Origin: Streptomyces sp. LUP47B
GTDB lineage: Bacteria; Actinomycetota; Actinomycetes; Streptomycetales; Streptomycetaceae
Assembly: GCF_001746295.1 (NCBI RefSeq)
Contig: NZ_MJAH01000006.1
Location: 40,484-104,483 of the forward strand
Length of the DNA stretch: 64,000 nt
Reading direction: 5' to 3'
The notes below the pieces were generated by a model, which did not search any database, was not told where the DNA came from, and saw only the letters and a list, made by a program, of their open reading frames with translations. A program made the translations under genes and the position numbers. Shown here in pieces: positions 25,733 to 34,396 of this stretch (position 1 is its first letter; the number at the start of each line of letters is the position of its first letter).

Positions 25733-25865
25733 TTCGGCCGAATACTCCCCCTCAGCGCTTGTCAGGGGCACGGCGTGTTCGAAATCCGGACGCCGGACCG
25801 CTGACTGCGCCTCACGGGCCCCGACCCCACGCGGGCCCCCGACTTCCCCTGGGAGGGAACGAAAC

Positions 25866-26774
25866 GTGAGGATCAAGCGCACCACCCCCCGCAGTGGCAT
25901 TGCGAGACGGACCCGGCTGATCGCCGGTACCACCGGCCTCGTGGCCGCGGCCGCGATCGCGGTCCCCAGCGCGAACGCCACCGCTGCGACCCCGTTCAGC
26001 ACCGCCGAACTCAAGAGCGCCAGCAGCTCGGTGCTCAAGGCCGACATCCCGGGCACCGCCTGGGCCGTCGACAGCAAGACCAACCGTGTGGTCGTCACCG
26101 CCGACAGCACGGTCTCGCAGGCCGAGATCGCCAAGATCAAGGAGCAGGCGGGCAGCAACGCCGACGCGCTCACGATCAAGCGGACCCCCGGCAAGTTCAA
26201 CAAGCTGATCTCCGGTGGCGACGCCATCTATGCGAGTAGCTGGCGCTGCTCCCTCGGCTTCAACGTCCGCAGCGGCAGCACCTACTACTTCCTGACCGCC
26301 GGTCACTGCACCGACGGCGCGGGCACCTGGTGGTCGAACTCCGGGCACACGACCACGCTCGGTTCGACGGCCGGGTCCAGCTTCCCGACCAACGACTACG
26401 GCCTCGTCAAGTACTCGTCCAGCTACCCGACCTCGTCGATCTCCGGCACCGTCGGCAGCGTCGACATCACCAGCGCCGCCACCCCGAGCGTGGGCACCAC
26501 GGTCAACCGCCGCGGCTCCACCACCGGCATCCACAGCGGGCGGGTCACCGCGCTCAACGCGACCGTCAACTACGGCGGCGGTGACGTCGTCTACGGCATG
26601 ATCCAGACCACGGTCTGCGCCGAGCCCGGCGACTCCGGCGGCCCGCTGTACGGCAGCAACGGCGTCGCCTACGGTCTGACCTCCGGCGGCAGTGGCAACT
26701 GCTCCTCCGGCGGCACGACCTTCTTCCAGCCGGTCACCGAGGCCCTGAGCGCCTACGGCGTCAGCGTCTTCTAG
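25866..26774 (+). CDS. sprB: Streptogrisin B-like secreted serine protease precursor
   Basis: 302 residues: signal peptide with Arg-rich start (cleavage after about residue 38), propeptide to residue 114, and a 188-residue mature enzyme beginning ISGGDAIY. The triad is intact: His147 in TAGHC, Asp177 in NDYG and Ser257 in GDSGGP. Three Cys pairs are probable. Segments such as CSLGFNVRSGSTYYFLTAGH and LNATVNYGGGDVVYGMI are near-identical to SGPB of S. griseus. It is a secreted chymotrypsin-like endopeptidase that processes its own propeptide. The GTG start follows GGGAGGG by eight bases. Transcription ends at the terminator 35 bases after the stop. Confidence 0.95.
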   Translation: MRIKRTTPRSGIARRTRLIAGTTGLVAAAAIAVPSANATAATPFSTAELKSASSSVLKADIPGTAWAVDSKTNRVVVTADSTVSQAEIAKIKEQAGSNADALTIKRTPGKFNKLISGGDAIYASSWRCSLGFNVRSGSTYYFLTAGHCTDGAGTWWSNSGHTTTLGSTAGSSFPTNDYGLVKYSSSYPTSSISGTVGSVDITSAATPSVGTTVNRRGSTTGIHSGRVTALNATVNYGGGDVVYGMIQTTVCAEPGDSGGPLYGSNGVAYGLTSGGSGNCSSGGTTFFQPVTEALSAYGVSVF

Positions 26775-26809
26775 TCCCGCACCGGCCCGCATCGCAGCCG
26801 GCACCCGGT

Positions 26810-26842
26810 GGACCCCCGTACGCATCTGCCGTACGGGGGTCC
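26810..26842 (+). terminator. Terminator after sprB
   Basis: GGACCCCCGTACG pairs perfectly with CGTACGGGGGTCC (13 bp) around a 7-base loop, 35 bases after the protease stop codon. Confidence 0.85.
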
Positions 26843-26974
26843 GCTGTGATCATGACGCGATCCGTTTCGGTGGTGCGCAGAGCCGGTCCGGTACGGCCGA
26901 CAGGGCCTCCGGCGCTCCGAGACGGCCGGTGTCCTGCCGCAGGACCGGGCGGACGCGGGGGATGCGTCCGCCGG

Positions 26975-27520
26975 CTACGTGAAGTGGCCGACCGGCGAGA
27001 ACCTGTCCCGGGCGCCGCGCCGCAGCAGTAGGGGCCGGACGAGGGTCGCCGGGTCGAAGCCGGGCTGTGCCGCAGCAGTAGGGGCTGGACGAGGGTCGCC
27101 GGGTCGAAGCCGGGCTGTGCCGCAGCAGTAGGGGCTGGACGAGGGTTGCCGGGTCGAAGCCGGGCTGTGCCGCAGCAGTACGGGCCGGACGGCGGCCGCC
27201 GTGGCGAAGCCCCAGTCGCTGAGCAGGGCGAGGTCGTCGTCGAGCCGGCTGTACGACGCACCGCGCAGCGCCTCCCGGTAGGTGCGCGGCGGCATCTGGC
27301 CGGCCGCCGGGTCGGAGACGGTCCGCCGGTCGGAGTCCGTGAACCCGTCGCGCGGGGAGACGAGCAGCTGCGCGGGGTCGCGGCGGATGTCGGCGGCGAG
27401 GCGGCCGGCGAAGGCGAGCGGGTCGGTGAGTGCCCGGGGGAACTCCTCGCCGTGGGACTCGGCCATGCAGTCGACCCAGCGCAGGTCCCGGGCGTACCGA
27501 GTCCTGATGACGTGGACCAC
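26975..27520 (-). CDS. Hypothetical protein with a repeat-expanded C-terminus
   Basis: About 181 residues. The first 115 have normal codon bias and a mixed helical character (RYARDLRWVDCMAESHGEEF...LVSPRDGFTDSDRRTVSDPA...REALRGASYSRLDDDLALL). The C-terminal part is generated by a 50-bp tandem repeat read in all three frames, giving three different peptides in succession (PVLLRHSP..., ...CCGTARLRP..., AAAQPGFDPATLV...). Three extra units add 150 bp and restore the frame, so the stop is kept. The GTG at 27520 has GAGG six bases upstream. It is divergent from the SPFH gene. No known family was recognised. Confidence 0.5.
   Translation of the reverse strand: MVHVIRTRYARDLRWVDCMAESHGEEFPRALTDPLAFAGRLAADIRRDPAQLLVSPRDGFTDSDRRTVSDPAAGQMPPRTYREALRGASYSRLDDDLALLSDWGFATAAAVRPVLLRHSPASTRQPSSSPYCCGTARLRPGDPRPAPTAAAQPGFDPATLVRPLLLRRGARDRFSPVGHFT
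27021..27200. repeat. 50-bp tandem repeat, about 3.6 copies
   Basis: The unit begins CGCAGCAGTAGGGGCTGGAC and continues with GAGGGTCGCCGGGTCGAAGC and CGGGCTGTGC. Copies lie at 27021-27070, 27071-27120 and 27121-27170, differing at one or two bases each (copy 1 has GGGGCC for GGGGCT, copy 3 has GTTGCC). A decayed 30-base partial copy follows to 27200. The near identity implies recent slippage or unequal recombination. Confidence 0.95.
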
Positions 27521-27609
27521 CTGTGTCCTCTGTCTCCCCTTCGTGTACACCGCGGAGTTACCGTCGAAGTACTCACCTTGAGCGCCTGGTTCGGACCCTG
27601 GGGGTCGCG

Positions 27610-28458
27610 ATGGTCGAGGAGCTGGTGGCGGCGGGCGTGACGCTCGTGTCCGCCGGAGCGGTGTACGTGATGGCGGCCGCGCGCGTCGTCAAGCAGTACG
27701 AACGGGGCGTGGTCTTCCGCCTCGGAAAGCTCCGGCCGGAAGTGCGCGAGCCGGGGTTCACGATGATCGTTCCGGGTGTGGACAAGCTCCGGAAGGTCAA
27801 CATGCAGATCGTGACCATGCCGGTGCCCGGGCAGGAGGGCATCACCCGGGACAACGTCACGGTGCGGGTGGACGCCGTCGTCTACTTCAAGGTGACCTCG
27901 CCGGCCGAGGCGGTCGTCCGGGTCGAGGACTACCGGTTCGCGGTCGCGCAGATGGCGCAGACCTCGCTGCGGTCGATCATCGGCAAGAGCGAGCTGGACG
28001 ATCTGCTGTCCAATCGCGAAAAGCTCAACCAGGGGCTGGAGTTGATGATCGACAGCCCGGCGGTGGAGTGGGGGGTCACGATCGACCGGGTCGAGATCAA
28101 GGACGTCTCGCTGCCCGAGACCATGAAGCGGTCCATGGCCCGGCAGGCCGAGGCGGACCGGGAGCGGCGGGCACGGGTCATCAACGCGGACGCGGAGCTC
28201 CAGGCGTCGAAGAAGCTGGCCGAGGCGGCCAAGGAGATGTCCGAGCAGCCCGCCGCGCTGCAACTGCGGTTGCTGCAGACGGTGGTGGCGGTGGCGGCGG
28301 AGAAGAACTCGACGCTGGTGCTGCCGTTCCCCGTCGAGCTGCTGCGGTTCCTGGAGCGGGCGGCGCCGACGCCGCAGCAACCGGTGCAGGAGCAACGTCC
28401 GTCCCTGCAGCCCCGGCTGGATCCGGATCCTGAAGGGTCGAATTCAGGACAGGACTAG
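27610..28458 (+). CDS. SPFH/band 7 membrane protein, slipin (stomatin-like)
   Basis: 282 residues: one N-terminal membrane helix (about 5-25) followed by an SPFH domain (VVKQYERGVVFRLGKLRPEVREPGFTMIVPGVDKLRKV in pieces, MPVPGQEGITRDNVTVRVDAVVYFKV) and a helical ERRARVINADAELQASKKLAEAA segment that oligomerises. Slipins scaffold membrane microdomains and often partner with a NfeD protein or a protease. No NfeD is encoded here, but two secreted proteases flank it. A Pro/Gln-rich tail ends the protein. Confidence 0.88.
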   Translation: MVEELVAAGVTLVSAGAVYVMAAARVVKQYERGVVFRLGKLRPEVREPGFTMIVPGVDKLRKVNMQIVTMPVPGQEGITRDNVTVRVDAVVYFKVTSPAEAVVRVEDYRFAVAQMAQTSLRSIIGKSELDDLLSNREKLNQGLELMIDSPAVEWGVTIDRVEIKDVSLPETMKRSMARQAEADRERRARVINADAELQASKKLAEAAKEMSEQPAALQLRLLQTVVAVAAEKNSTLVLPFPVELLRFLERAAPTPQQPVQEQRPSLQPRLDPDPEGSNSGQD

Positions 28459-28649
28459 ACCTCACGGGCCGATGGAGTGTTACTCGCTCGTAGTGTTTGC
28501 AGCGTGAATGGCCTGGGGTGACCGTGGACTGTCAAAAATGGCAGGGGCGTGCAACCGCGTTCTACGCGCGTCCGGAAGTCACCCTTGTGCGCTCCGTGCG
28601 CGGTTCGGAAGAGTAAGGGCTCGTCAACCAGCCTTCCGGCCCGTGAGGT
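28459..28649. repeat. 12-bp inverted repeat flanking the sprD control region
   Basis: ACCTCACGGGCC at 28459-28470 is the exact reverse complement of GGCCCGTGAGGT at 28638-28649. They lie 167 bases apart on either side of the probable promoter. CTCACGGGCC also occurs at 25811-25820, just upstream of sprB. It might be a shared regulatory word, or two halves of a structure. Confidence 0.45.
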
Positions 28650-28691
28650 CCCCACAACCTCCCGGGCCGACCCCCCACAGGAGGACGCGAG

Positions 28692-29774
28692 TTGAAGCAT
28701 CGACGCATACCCGGACGCCGGGTCGTCGTGGCAGGTGCGGGCATCACCGCACTGGTCGCCGCGGGAGTCACCTTGCAGACTGCGAACGCCAGCGAGACGC
28801 CGGCCTCGCCCGAAGTCAAGACCCTCTCGGCCGTCGCGGCCGGAAAGCTCGCCTCGACGCTCGGGGCGGATCTCGGCGCGGACGCGGCGGGGACGTTCTA
28901 CGACGCGAAGACCAAGGCTCTCGTGGTGAACGTGCTCGACGAGGACGCGGCACGAACCGTGTCGGCGGCCGGAGCCTCGGCGAGAATCGTCTCGAACTCT
29001 CTGGCCGAGCTGAAGAGCGCGCGTACGACGCTGTCGAGCGACGCGACCATCCCCGGGACGTCCTGGGTGACCGACCCCACCACCAACAAGGTCGTCGTCA
29101 CCGCCGACCGCACGGTCTCCACCGCCGAGTGGACCAAGCTCACGAAGGTGGTCGACGGGCTGGGCTCGGTGGCCGAACTCCAGCGCTCGAAGGGGGAGTT
29201 CAAGCCCTTCATCGCGGGTGGTGACGCGATCAGCGGTTCCGGCGGGCGGTGCTCGCTCGGATTCAACGTGGTCAAGGGCGGAGAGCCGTACTTCCTCACC
29301 GCAGGGCACTGCACCGAGGCGATCTCGACGTGGTCGGACTCGAGCGGCAAGCAGATCGGCACCAACTCGCTGTCCAGCTTCCCGGACAACGACTACGGGC
29401 TGGTGAAGTACACGGCGGAGGTCGATCACCCCAGTGAGGTGGACCTCTACAACGGGTCCGCGCAGGCGATCACCGGGGCGGCGGCCGCGACCGTCGGTCA
29501 GTCGGTGACGCGCAGCGGCTCCACGACTCAGGTGCACTCCGGCAAGGTCACCGGGCTGGACGCGACGGTGAACTACGGCAACGGCGACATCGTGAACGGG
29601 CTGATCCAGACCGATGTGTGCGCGGAGCCGGGGGACAGCGGAGGCTCGCTGTTCTCGGGGAGCAGCGCGATCGGCCTGACGTCCGGCGGCAGCGGTGACT
29701 GCACCTCCGGCGGGGAGACGTTCTTCCAGCCGGTGACGGAGGCGCTGTCGGCGACCGGGGCGTCGATCGGCTGA
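28692..29774 (+). CDS. sprD: Streptogrisin D-like secreted serine protease precursor
   Basis: 360 residues: signal peptide to about residue 33, an unusually long propeptide to residue 173, and a mature enzyme of 187 residues starting IAGGDAIS. The triad is His206 (TAGHC), Asp234 (NDYG) and Ser316 (GDSGGS). CSLGFNVVKGGEPYFLTAGH and the YGNGDIVNGLIQTDVCAE segment match S. griseus SGPD. The start is TTG, with GGAGG seven bases upstream. The upstream 233 bases hold the promoter and a long-range inverted repeat. It lies 2 kb from the SprB-like gene, from which the two probably arose by duplication. Confidence 0.93.
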   Translation: MKHRRIPGRRVVVAGAGITALVAAGVTLQTANASETPASPEVKTLSAVAAGKLASTLGADLGADAAGTFYDAKTKALVVNVLDEDAARTVSAAGASARIVSNSLAELKSARTTLSSDATIPGTSWVTDPTTNKVVVTADRTVSTAEWTKLTKVVDGLGSVAELQRSKGEFKPFIAGGDAISGSGGRCSLGFNVVKGGEPYFLTAGHCTEAISTWSDSSGKQIGTNSLSSFPDNDYGLVKYTAEVDHPSEVDLYNGSAQAITGAAAATVGQSVTRSGSTTQVHSGKVTGLDATVNYGNGDIVNGLIQTDVCAEPGDSGGSLFSGSSAIGLTSGGSGDCTSGGETFFQPVTEALSATGASIG

Positions 29775-29796
29775 CGGTCGGTTCGGTGGTGCGCGG

Positions 29797-29833
29797 AGTC
29801 CCGTCCCCTGTGTGTGTGGGGGCGGGGCTTTTG
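29797..29833 (+). terminator. Terminator after sprD
   Basis: AGTCCCGTCCCC pairs with GGGGGCGGGGCT (two G-T pairs) around a TG-repeat loop and is followed by TTT. It begins 23 bases after the protease stop. Confidence 0.7.
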
Positions 29834-29916
29834 CGTGTCGCGCCGGCCGCGACAACAAACGCCGCAATCCGGGTCCGAACAGTCGTTTCCGCAGGTGGGA
29901 GCCGATCCGATCGGCA

Positions 29917-29932
29917 TCGTACACACGTTCGA
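29917..29932 (+). promoter_or_regulatory. SOS box (LexA operator) upstream of dnaE2
   Basis: TCGTACACACGTTCGA matches the actinobacterial LexA operator TCGAAC-N4-GTTCGA with a single mismatch. It lies 62 bases before the dnaE2 start. It implies DNA-damage induction of the dnaE2-imuB-like operon. Confidence 0.8.
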
Positions 29933-29993
29933 CTTTTGGTCTATGGTGGAGGTGAGGCGATAGGGAACTGATGTTCGACAGCGGGAGGTGCGG

Positions 29994-32900
29994 ATGCCTG
30001 GCTTCACCCATCTGCACACCGTTTCCGGGTTCTCCCTGCGCTACGGCGCCTCGCACCCGGAGCGCCTCGCCGAGCGCGCCTCCGAGCGGGGGATGGACGC
30101 CCTCGCCCTCACCGACCGCGACACCCTCGCGGGCACGGTCCGGTTCGCCAAGGCTTGTGCGAAGGCGGGGGTGCGGCCGTTGTTCGGCGTGGGGCTGGCC
30201 GTGGAGGAGGCCGAGCCCGTACGGCAGGACCGGCGCCGTGCTCCCGTGCGCGGAGGTGCCTTCGTCGACGAGTCGGCTCCCCGGGTCACCTTTCTCGCCC
30301 GGGACGGTGCCCGCGGCTGGGCCGACCTGTGCCGGCTCGTCACCGCGGCGCACTCGGACAAGGGCGAGCGGGGCACGCCGCTGCTGCCCCGGGCCGAGAA
30401 CCGGGGGGACGGGCTGACCGTGCTGCTCGGGCCCGACTCCGATGTCGGCCGGGCCCTCGCCGCCGGCCGTCCGGACCGGGCCGCCCGGCTGCTCGTTCCC
30501 TGGCGCGAGACCTACGGCGACGCCCTGCGGCTCGAAGCCGTCTGGCACGGGCGTAAGGGCACCGGGCCGGGCTCCCTGCGGCTGGCCGCCCGTACGGTCG
30601 GCTTCGCCGCCGAGCAGCGGGTCCGCCCCGTGCTCAGCAATGCCGTACGGTACGCCGACGCAGGCCTGGGCCCGGTCGCCGACGTGCTGGATTCCGCCCG
30701 CCGCCTCGTCCCCGTCGGCGCCGTCAAGGAACTGGACTCCGGTGAGGCCTGGCTCAAGGACGCGGGGGCCATGCTGGCGGCCGCCGAGAGGATCGTCGAG
30801 GCCGCGGGCTTCCGGCGCGACACCGCGCACCGGCTGCTGGAGCAGACACAGGCGACGGCCGCCGAGTGTCTGGTCGACCCCGAGGACGACCTCGGGATCG
30901 GCACCGTCCACTTCCCCGAGCCGCACCTCGTCGGCGCGGGCCGCCGCACCGCCCAGCGGACACTGGCCTCGCGGGCGGCGGCCGGGATGGTGCGGAAGGG
31001 GTACGCGGGCAGGCCCGCCTACTGGGAGCGGATGCACGAGGAACTGGACATCATCGCTCACCACGGCTTCGCCTCCTACTTCCTGACGGTCGCTCAAGTC
31101 GTCGACGACGTACGGGACATGGGCATCCGGGTCGCCGCACGTGGCTCCGGCGCCGGGTCCCTGGTCAACCACCTTCTCGGGATCGCCCACGCCGATCCCG
31201 TCGAGCACGGGCTGCTGATGGAGCGGTTCCTGTCCACGCGGCGGCTCGTGCTGCCCGACATCGACATCGACGTGGAGTCCGCGCGCCGCCTCGAGGTCTA
31301 CCGGGCGATCATCGGGCGGTTCGGGACCGAGCGGGTCGCCACCGTCGCGATGCCGGAGACGTACCGGGTGCGGCACGCGATCCGGGACGTGGGGGCGGCC
31401 CTGTCCATGGACCCCGCCGACATCGACCGCATCGCCAAGTCCTTCCCGCACATCCGGGCGCGTGACGCCCGCGCGGCCCTGGAGGAACTGCCCGAACTCA
31501 AGGCGCTGGCAGAAGAGAAGCAGCGTCACGGCAGGCTGTGGGAGCTGGTCGAGGCCCTCGACGCGCTTCCCCGGGGGATCGCCATGCATCCGTGCGGGGT
31601 GCTGCTCTCCGACGCGACCCTGCTCCGCCGTACGCCGGTCATGCCGACCAGCGGCGAGGGGTTTCCCATGTCGCAGTTCGACAAGGAGGACGTCGAGGAT
31701 CTCGGGCTGCTCAAGCTCGATGTGCTGGGCGTGCGGATGCAGTCGGCGATGGCGCACGCGGTCGCGGAGGTGGAGCGGGCGACGGGGGAGCGGGTCGACC
31801 TGGACGCCGTACCGCCGGGTGACCCGGCGACGTATCGACTCATCCGGTCCACCGAGACGTTGGGGTGCTTCCAGATCGAGTCGCCGGGGCAGCGGGACCT
31901 GGTCGGGCGGTTGCAGCCGGCCACGTTCGACGATCTCGTCGTCGACATCTCGCTCTTCCGGCCCGGTCCGGTCGCCGCCGACATGGTGCGGCCGTTCATC
32001 GAGGCACGGCACGGGCGGGCGCCCGTCCGGTATCCGCACCGTGATCTGGAGCGGCCGCTGAAGGAGACGTACGGGGTCGTCGTCTTCCACGAGCAGATCA
32101 TCGACATCGTCGACATCATGACCGGGTGCGGACGCGGCGAGGCGGACCGGGTGCGGCGTGGGCTGTCCGACCCGGAGTCGCAGGGGCGGATCCGGTTCTG
32201 GTTCGCGCAGCACGCGGCGGCGAACGGATACAGCGCGGAAACGATTCAGCGGACCTGGGAGATCATCGAGGCCTTCGGGTCGTACGGCTTCTGCAAGGCG
32301 CACGCGGTCGCCTTCGCCGTACCGACGTACCAGTCGGCGTGGCTGAAGGCGCACCACCCGGCGGCCTTCTACGCCGGGCTGCTCACGCACGACCCCGGGA
32401 TGTATCCGAAGCGGCTGCTGCTGGCGGACGCGCGGCGGCGCGGGGTGCCGATCCTGCCGTTGGACGTGAACGTGTCGGGGGTCGCACATCGTATCGAACT
32501 GGTGTCTGAATCCTCTGCCGTGTGGGGACTTCGGCTGGCCCTCTCCGACGTGCACGGCATCAGCGAGGCCGAGGCGGCACGGATCGCCGAGGGACAGCCG
32601 TACGCCTCACTGCTGGACTTCTGGGAGCGGGCCCGTCCGAGCCGACCGGTGGCTCAACGGCTTGCGCAAGTAGGGGCGTTGGACGACTTCGGCGCCAACC
32701 GGCGTGATCTGCAACTGCATCTGACCGAGCTGCACCGGGGCGCACGCGGGGGCCGTGGGGCCCAACTCCCCTTGTCCGGCGGGCGGAAGACGGCCTCGGT
32801 CGGGCTGCCGGATCTCTCCTCCGTGGAGAAACTCAGCGCCGAGCTGGGAGTGCTGTCGATGGACGTCTCGCGCAATCTGATGGACGACCACCAGGAGTTC

Positions 32901-33428
32901 CTGACGGAGTTGGGCGTGGTCAGCGCACGACGGCTGCGGGAGGCGCGGCACGGCGAGGCCGTGCTGGTCGCGGGGGCCAAGGCGGCCACCCAGACACCGC
33001 CGATCCGGTCCGGCAAGCGGGTCATCTTCACCACCCTGGACGACGGCACCGGCCTGGTCGACCTCGCCTTCTTCGACGACTCCCACGACGCCTGCGCGCA
33101 CACCGTCTTCCACTCCTGGCTGCTGCTGGTGCGCGGGGTGGTGCAGCGGCGCGGCCCGCGCAGCCTCAGCGTGGTGGGCGCGGCCGCCTGGAACCTCGCC
33201 GAACTGGTCGAACTGCGGGCCGGGGAAGGCCTCGACGCGGTGGCGGCACGGCTGGCCGAACCGGTGCCGGAGCGGGCCGGTGACGCGGCCGGGGATCCGA
33301 CCGGCGGCAGGCGAATCCAAATGCCGACGGGATACGAACTGCATCCATGGGCCGATCTGCGACCGGCGGGTCAAGAGCCTTCACAGATACGGAAGTTGTG
33401 GCACCAGAGCCCGGGGAGTGCGGGATGA
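29994..33428 (+). CDS. dnaE2: Error-prone DNA polymerase III alpha subunit, DnaE2
   Basis: 1144 residues. An N-terminal PHP domain (FTHLHTVSGFSLRYGASHPE) is followed by the polymerase core with the catalytic aspartates in LPDIDIDVES (Asp422, 424, 426) and KLDVLGVRMQSAM. A C-terminal helix-hairpin-helix and OB-fold region follow (VIFTTLDDGTGLVDLAFFDDS). This is the DnaE2 type, which copies past DNA lesions with its ImuB partner. The ATG at 29994 has GGGAGG five bases upstream. It overlaps the next gene as ATGA and is preceded by an SOS box, so both are damage-induced. It is about 60 residues longer than many DnaE2 proteins. Confidence 0.93.
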   Translation: MPGFTHLHTVSGFSLRYGASHPERLAERASERGMDALALTDRDTLAGTVRFAKACAKAGVRPLFGVGLAVEEAEPVRQDRRRAPVRGGAFVDESAPRVTFLARDGARGWADLCRLVTAAHSDKGERGTPLLPRAENRGDGLTVLLGPDSDVGRALAAGRPDRAARLLVPWRETYGDALRLEAVWHGRKGTGPGSLRLAARTVGFAAEQRVRPVLSNAVRYADAGLGPVADVLDSARRLVPVGAVKELDSGEAWLKDAGAMLAAAERIVEAAGFRRDTAHRLLEQTQATAAECLVDPEDDLGIGTVHFPEPHLVGAGRRTAQRTLASRAAAGMVRKGYAGRPAYWERMHEELDIIAHHGFASYFLTVAQVVDDVRDMGIRVAARGSGAGSLVNHLLGIAHADPVEHGLLMERFLSTRRLVLPDIDIDVESARRLEVYRAIIGRFGTERVATVAMPETYRVRHAIRDVGAALSMDPADIDRIAKSFPHIRARDARAALEELPELKALAEEKQRHGRLWELVEALDALPRGIAMHPCGVLLSDATLLRRTPVMPTSGEGFPMSQFDKEDVEDLGLLKLDVLGVRMQSAMAHAVAEVERATGERVDLDAVPPGDPATYRLIRSTETLGCFQIESPGQRDLVGRLQPATFDDLVVDISLFRPGPVAADMVRPFIEARHGRAPVRYPHRDLERPLKETYGVVVFHEQIIDIVDIMTGCGRGEADRVRRGLSDPESQGRIRFWFAQHAAANGYSAETIQRTWEIIEAFGSYGFCKAHAVAFAVPTYQSAWLKAHHPAAFYAGLLTHDPGMYPKRLLLADARRRGVPILPLDVNVSGVAHRIELVSESSAVWGLRLALSDVHGISEAEAARIAEGQPYASLLDFWERARPSRPVAQRLAQVGALDDFGANRRDLQLHLTELHRGARGGRGAQLPLSGGRKTASVGLPDLSSVEKLSAELGVLSMDVSRNLMDDHQEFLTELGVVSARRLREARHGEAVLVAGAKAATQTPPIRSGKRVIFTTLDDGTGLVDLAFFDDSHDACAHTVFHSWLLLVRGVVQRRGPRSLSVVGAAAWNLAELVELRAGEGLDAVAARLAEPVPERAGDAAGDPTGGRRIQMPTGYELHPWADLRPAGQEPSQIRKLWHQSPGSAG

Positions 33429-34393
33429 CCATCCTCTGCGTACGTTTCCAGCTGCCGCCGACGCGGGAGGCGGCCCTGCCCGAACTGCTCGGCCTCCTCG
33501 AGGAGTTCACGCCGGTCGTCGAAGCACTGCCGCCGGACCGGGCACTGGCCGATCTGCGGGGCGCCGAACGGTACTTCAAGCGGGACGCCGTCGAACTGGC
33601 CTCGGTGATCCGGGTCCGCGCCCTCGCCCTGCACGGCGTCGACTGCGCGATCGGCGCCGGACCCGGCCCGATGCTGGCCCGCATGGCACTGAAGGACGCC
33701 CGACCCGGGGTGACCTGTGCGGTCCCGAAGGGCGCGGTGGCGGACTTCCTCGCCGGCCGGCCCGTCGCCGCGCTCCCCGGCGTCGGCGGCGCGACCGCCC
33801 GCGTCCTGTGCGAGTACGGCCTCGACACCCTGGGCCGGGTCGCCGCCGCACCCCTGTCCACGCTCCAGCGCCTGGTCGGCGCCAAGGTCGGCCGCGAACT
33901 GCACGAGAGGGCGAACGGCGTGGACCGCGGCCGGGTGGTCCCGAACGGCGTCTCGCGCTCCCTCGCCACCGAACGCCCCTTCACCCGCGACGAGCTGGAC
34001 CCCGACCGGCACCGCCGCGCGCTGCTCTCCGCCGCCGAGGAACTGGGCTCCCGGCTGCGCGCCCTCGACAAGGTCTGCCGCACCCTGACCCTCACCGTGC
34101 GCTACGCCGACCGCAGCGCGACCACCCGCAGCCGCACCCTCGGTGAACCCACCGCCCACTCGGTGGCCCTGACCAGGGCGGCGTACGACATGTACGAGGC
34201 CCTAGGTCTCCAGCGTGCCCGAGTCCGCTCCCTCTCCCTGCGCGCGGAGGGCCTCGACCCCGCCGAACAGGCCTCCCACCAGCTCACCTTCGATCCCACC
34301 GACGACAAGCTCCGCCGTATCGAGGAGGCCGCGGACCGCGCCCGGGCCCGGTTCGGACCGCTCGCGGTGCTGCCGGGTGCGCTGGCGGCGTAG
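33425..34393 (+). CDS. imuB: ImuB-like Y-family polymerase homologue lacking catalytic acids
   Basis: 322 residues with the Y-family palm/fingers and little-finger layout: PGVGGATARVLCEYGLDTLGRVAA is the thumb HhH, and KVCRTLTLTVRYADRSATTRSRTL the little finger. The DxD at the start is replaced (MTILCVRFQLPP, no Asp pair) and the SxDE motif reads LADLRGAERYFKRD, so no metal-binding polymerase site remains. That is the hallmark of ImuB, which bridges DnaE2 to the beta clamp. SHQLTFDPTDD near the C-terminus looks like the clamp-binding peptide. No ImuA is adjacent. It is shorter than mycobacterial ImuB (about 500), lacking its C-terminal extension. Confidence 0.82.
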   Translation: MTILCVRFQLPPTREAALPELLGLLEEFTPVVEALPPDRALADLRGAERYFKRDAVELASVIRVRALALHGVDCAIGAGPGPMLARMALKDARPGVTCAVPKGAVADFLAGRPVAALPGVGGATARVLCEYGLDTLGRVAAAPLSTLQRLVGAKVGRELHERANGVDRGRVVPNGVSRSLATERPFTRDELDPDRHRRALLSAAEELGSRLRALDKVCRTLTLTVRYADRSATTRSRTLGEPTAHSVALTRAAYDMYEALGLQRARVRSLSLRAEGLDPAEQASHQLTFDPTDDKLRRIEEAADRARARFGPLAVLPGALAA

Positions 34394-34396
34394 GGG

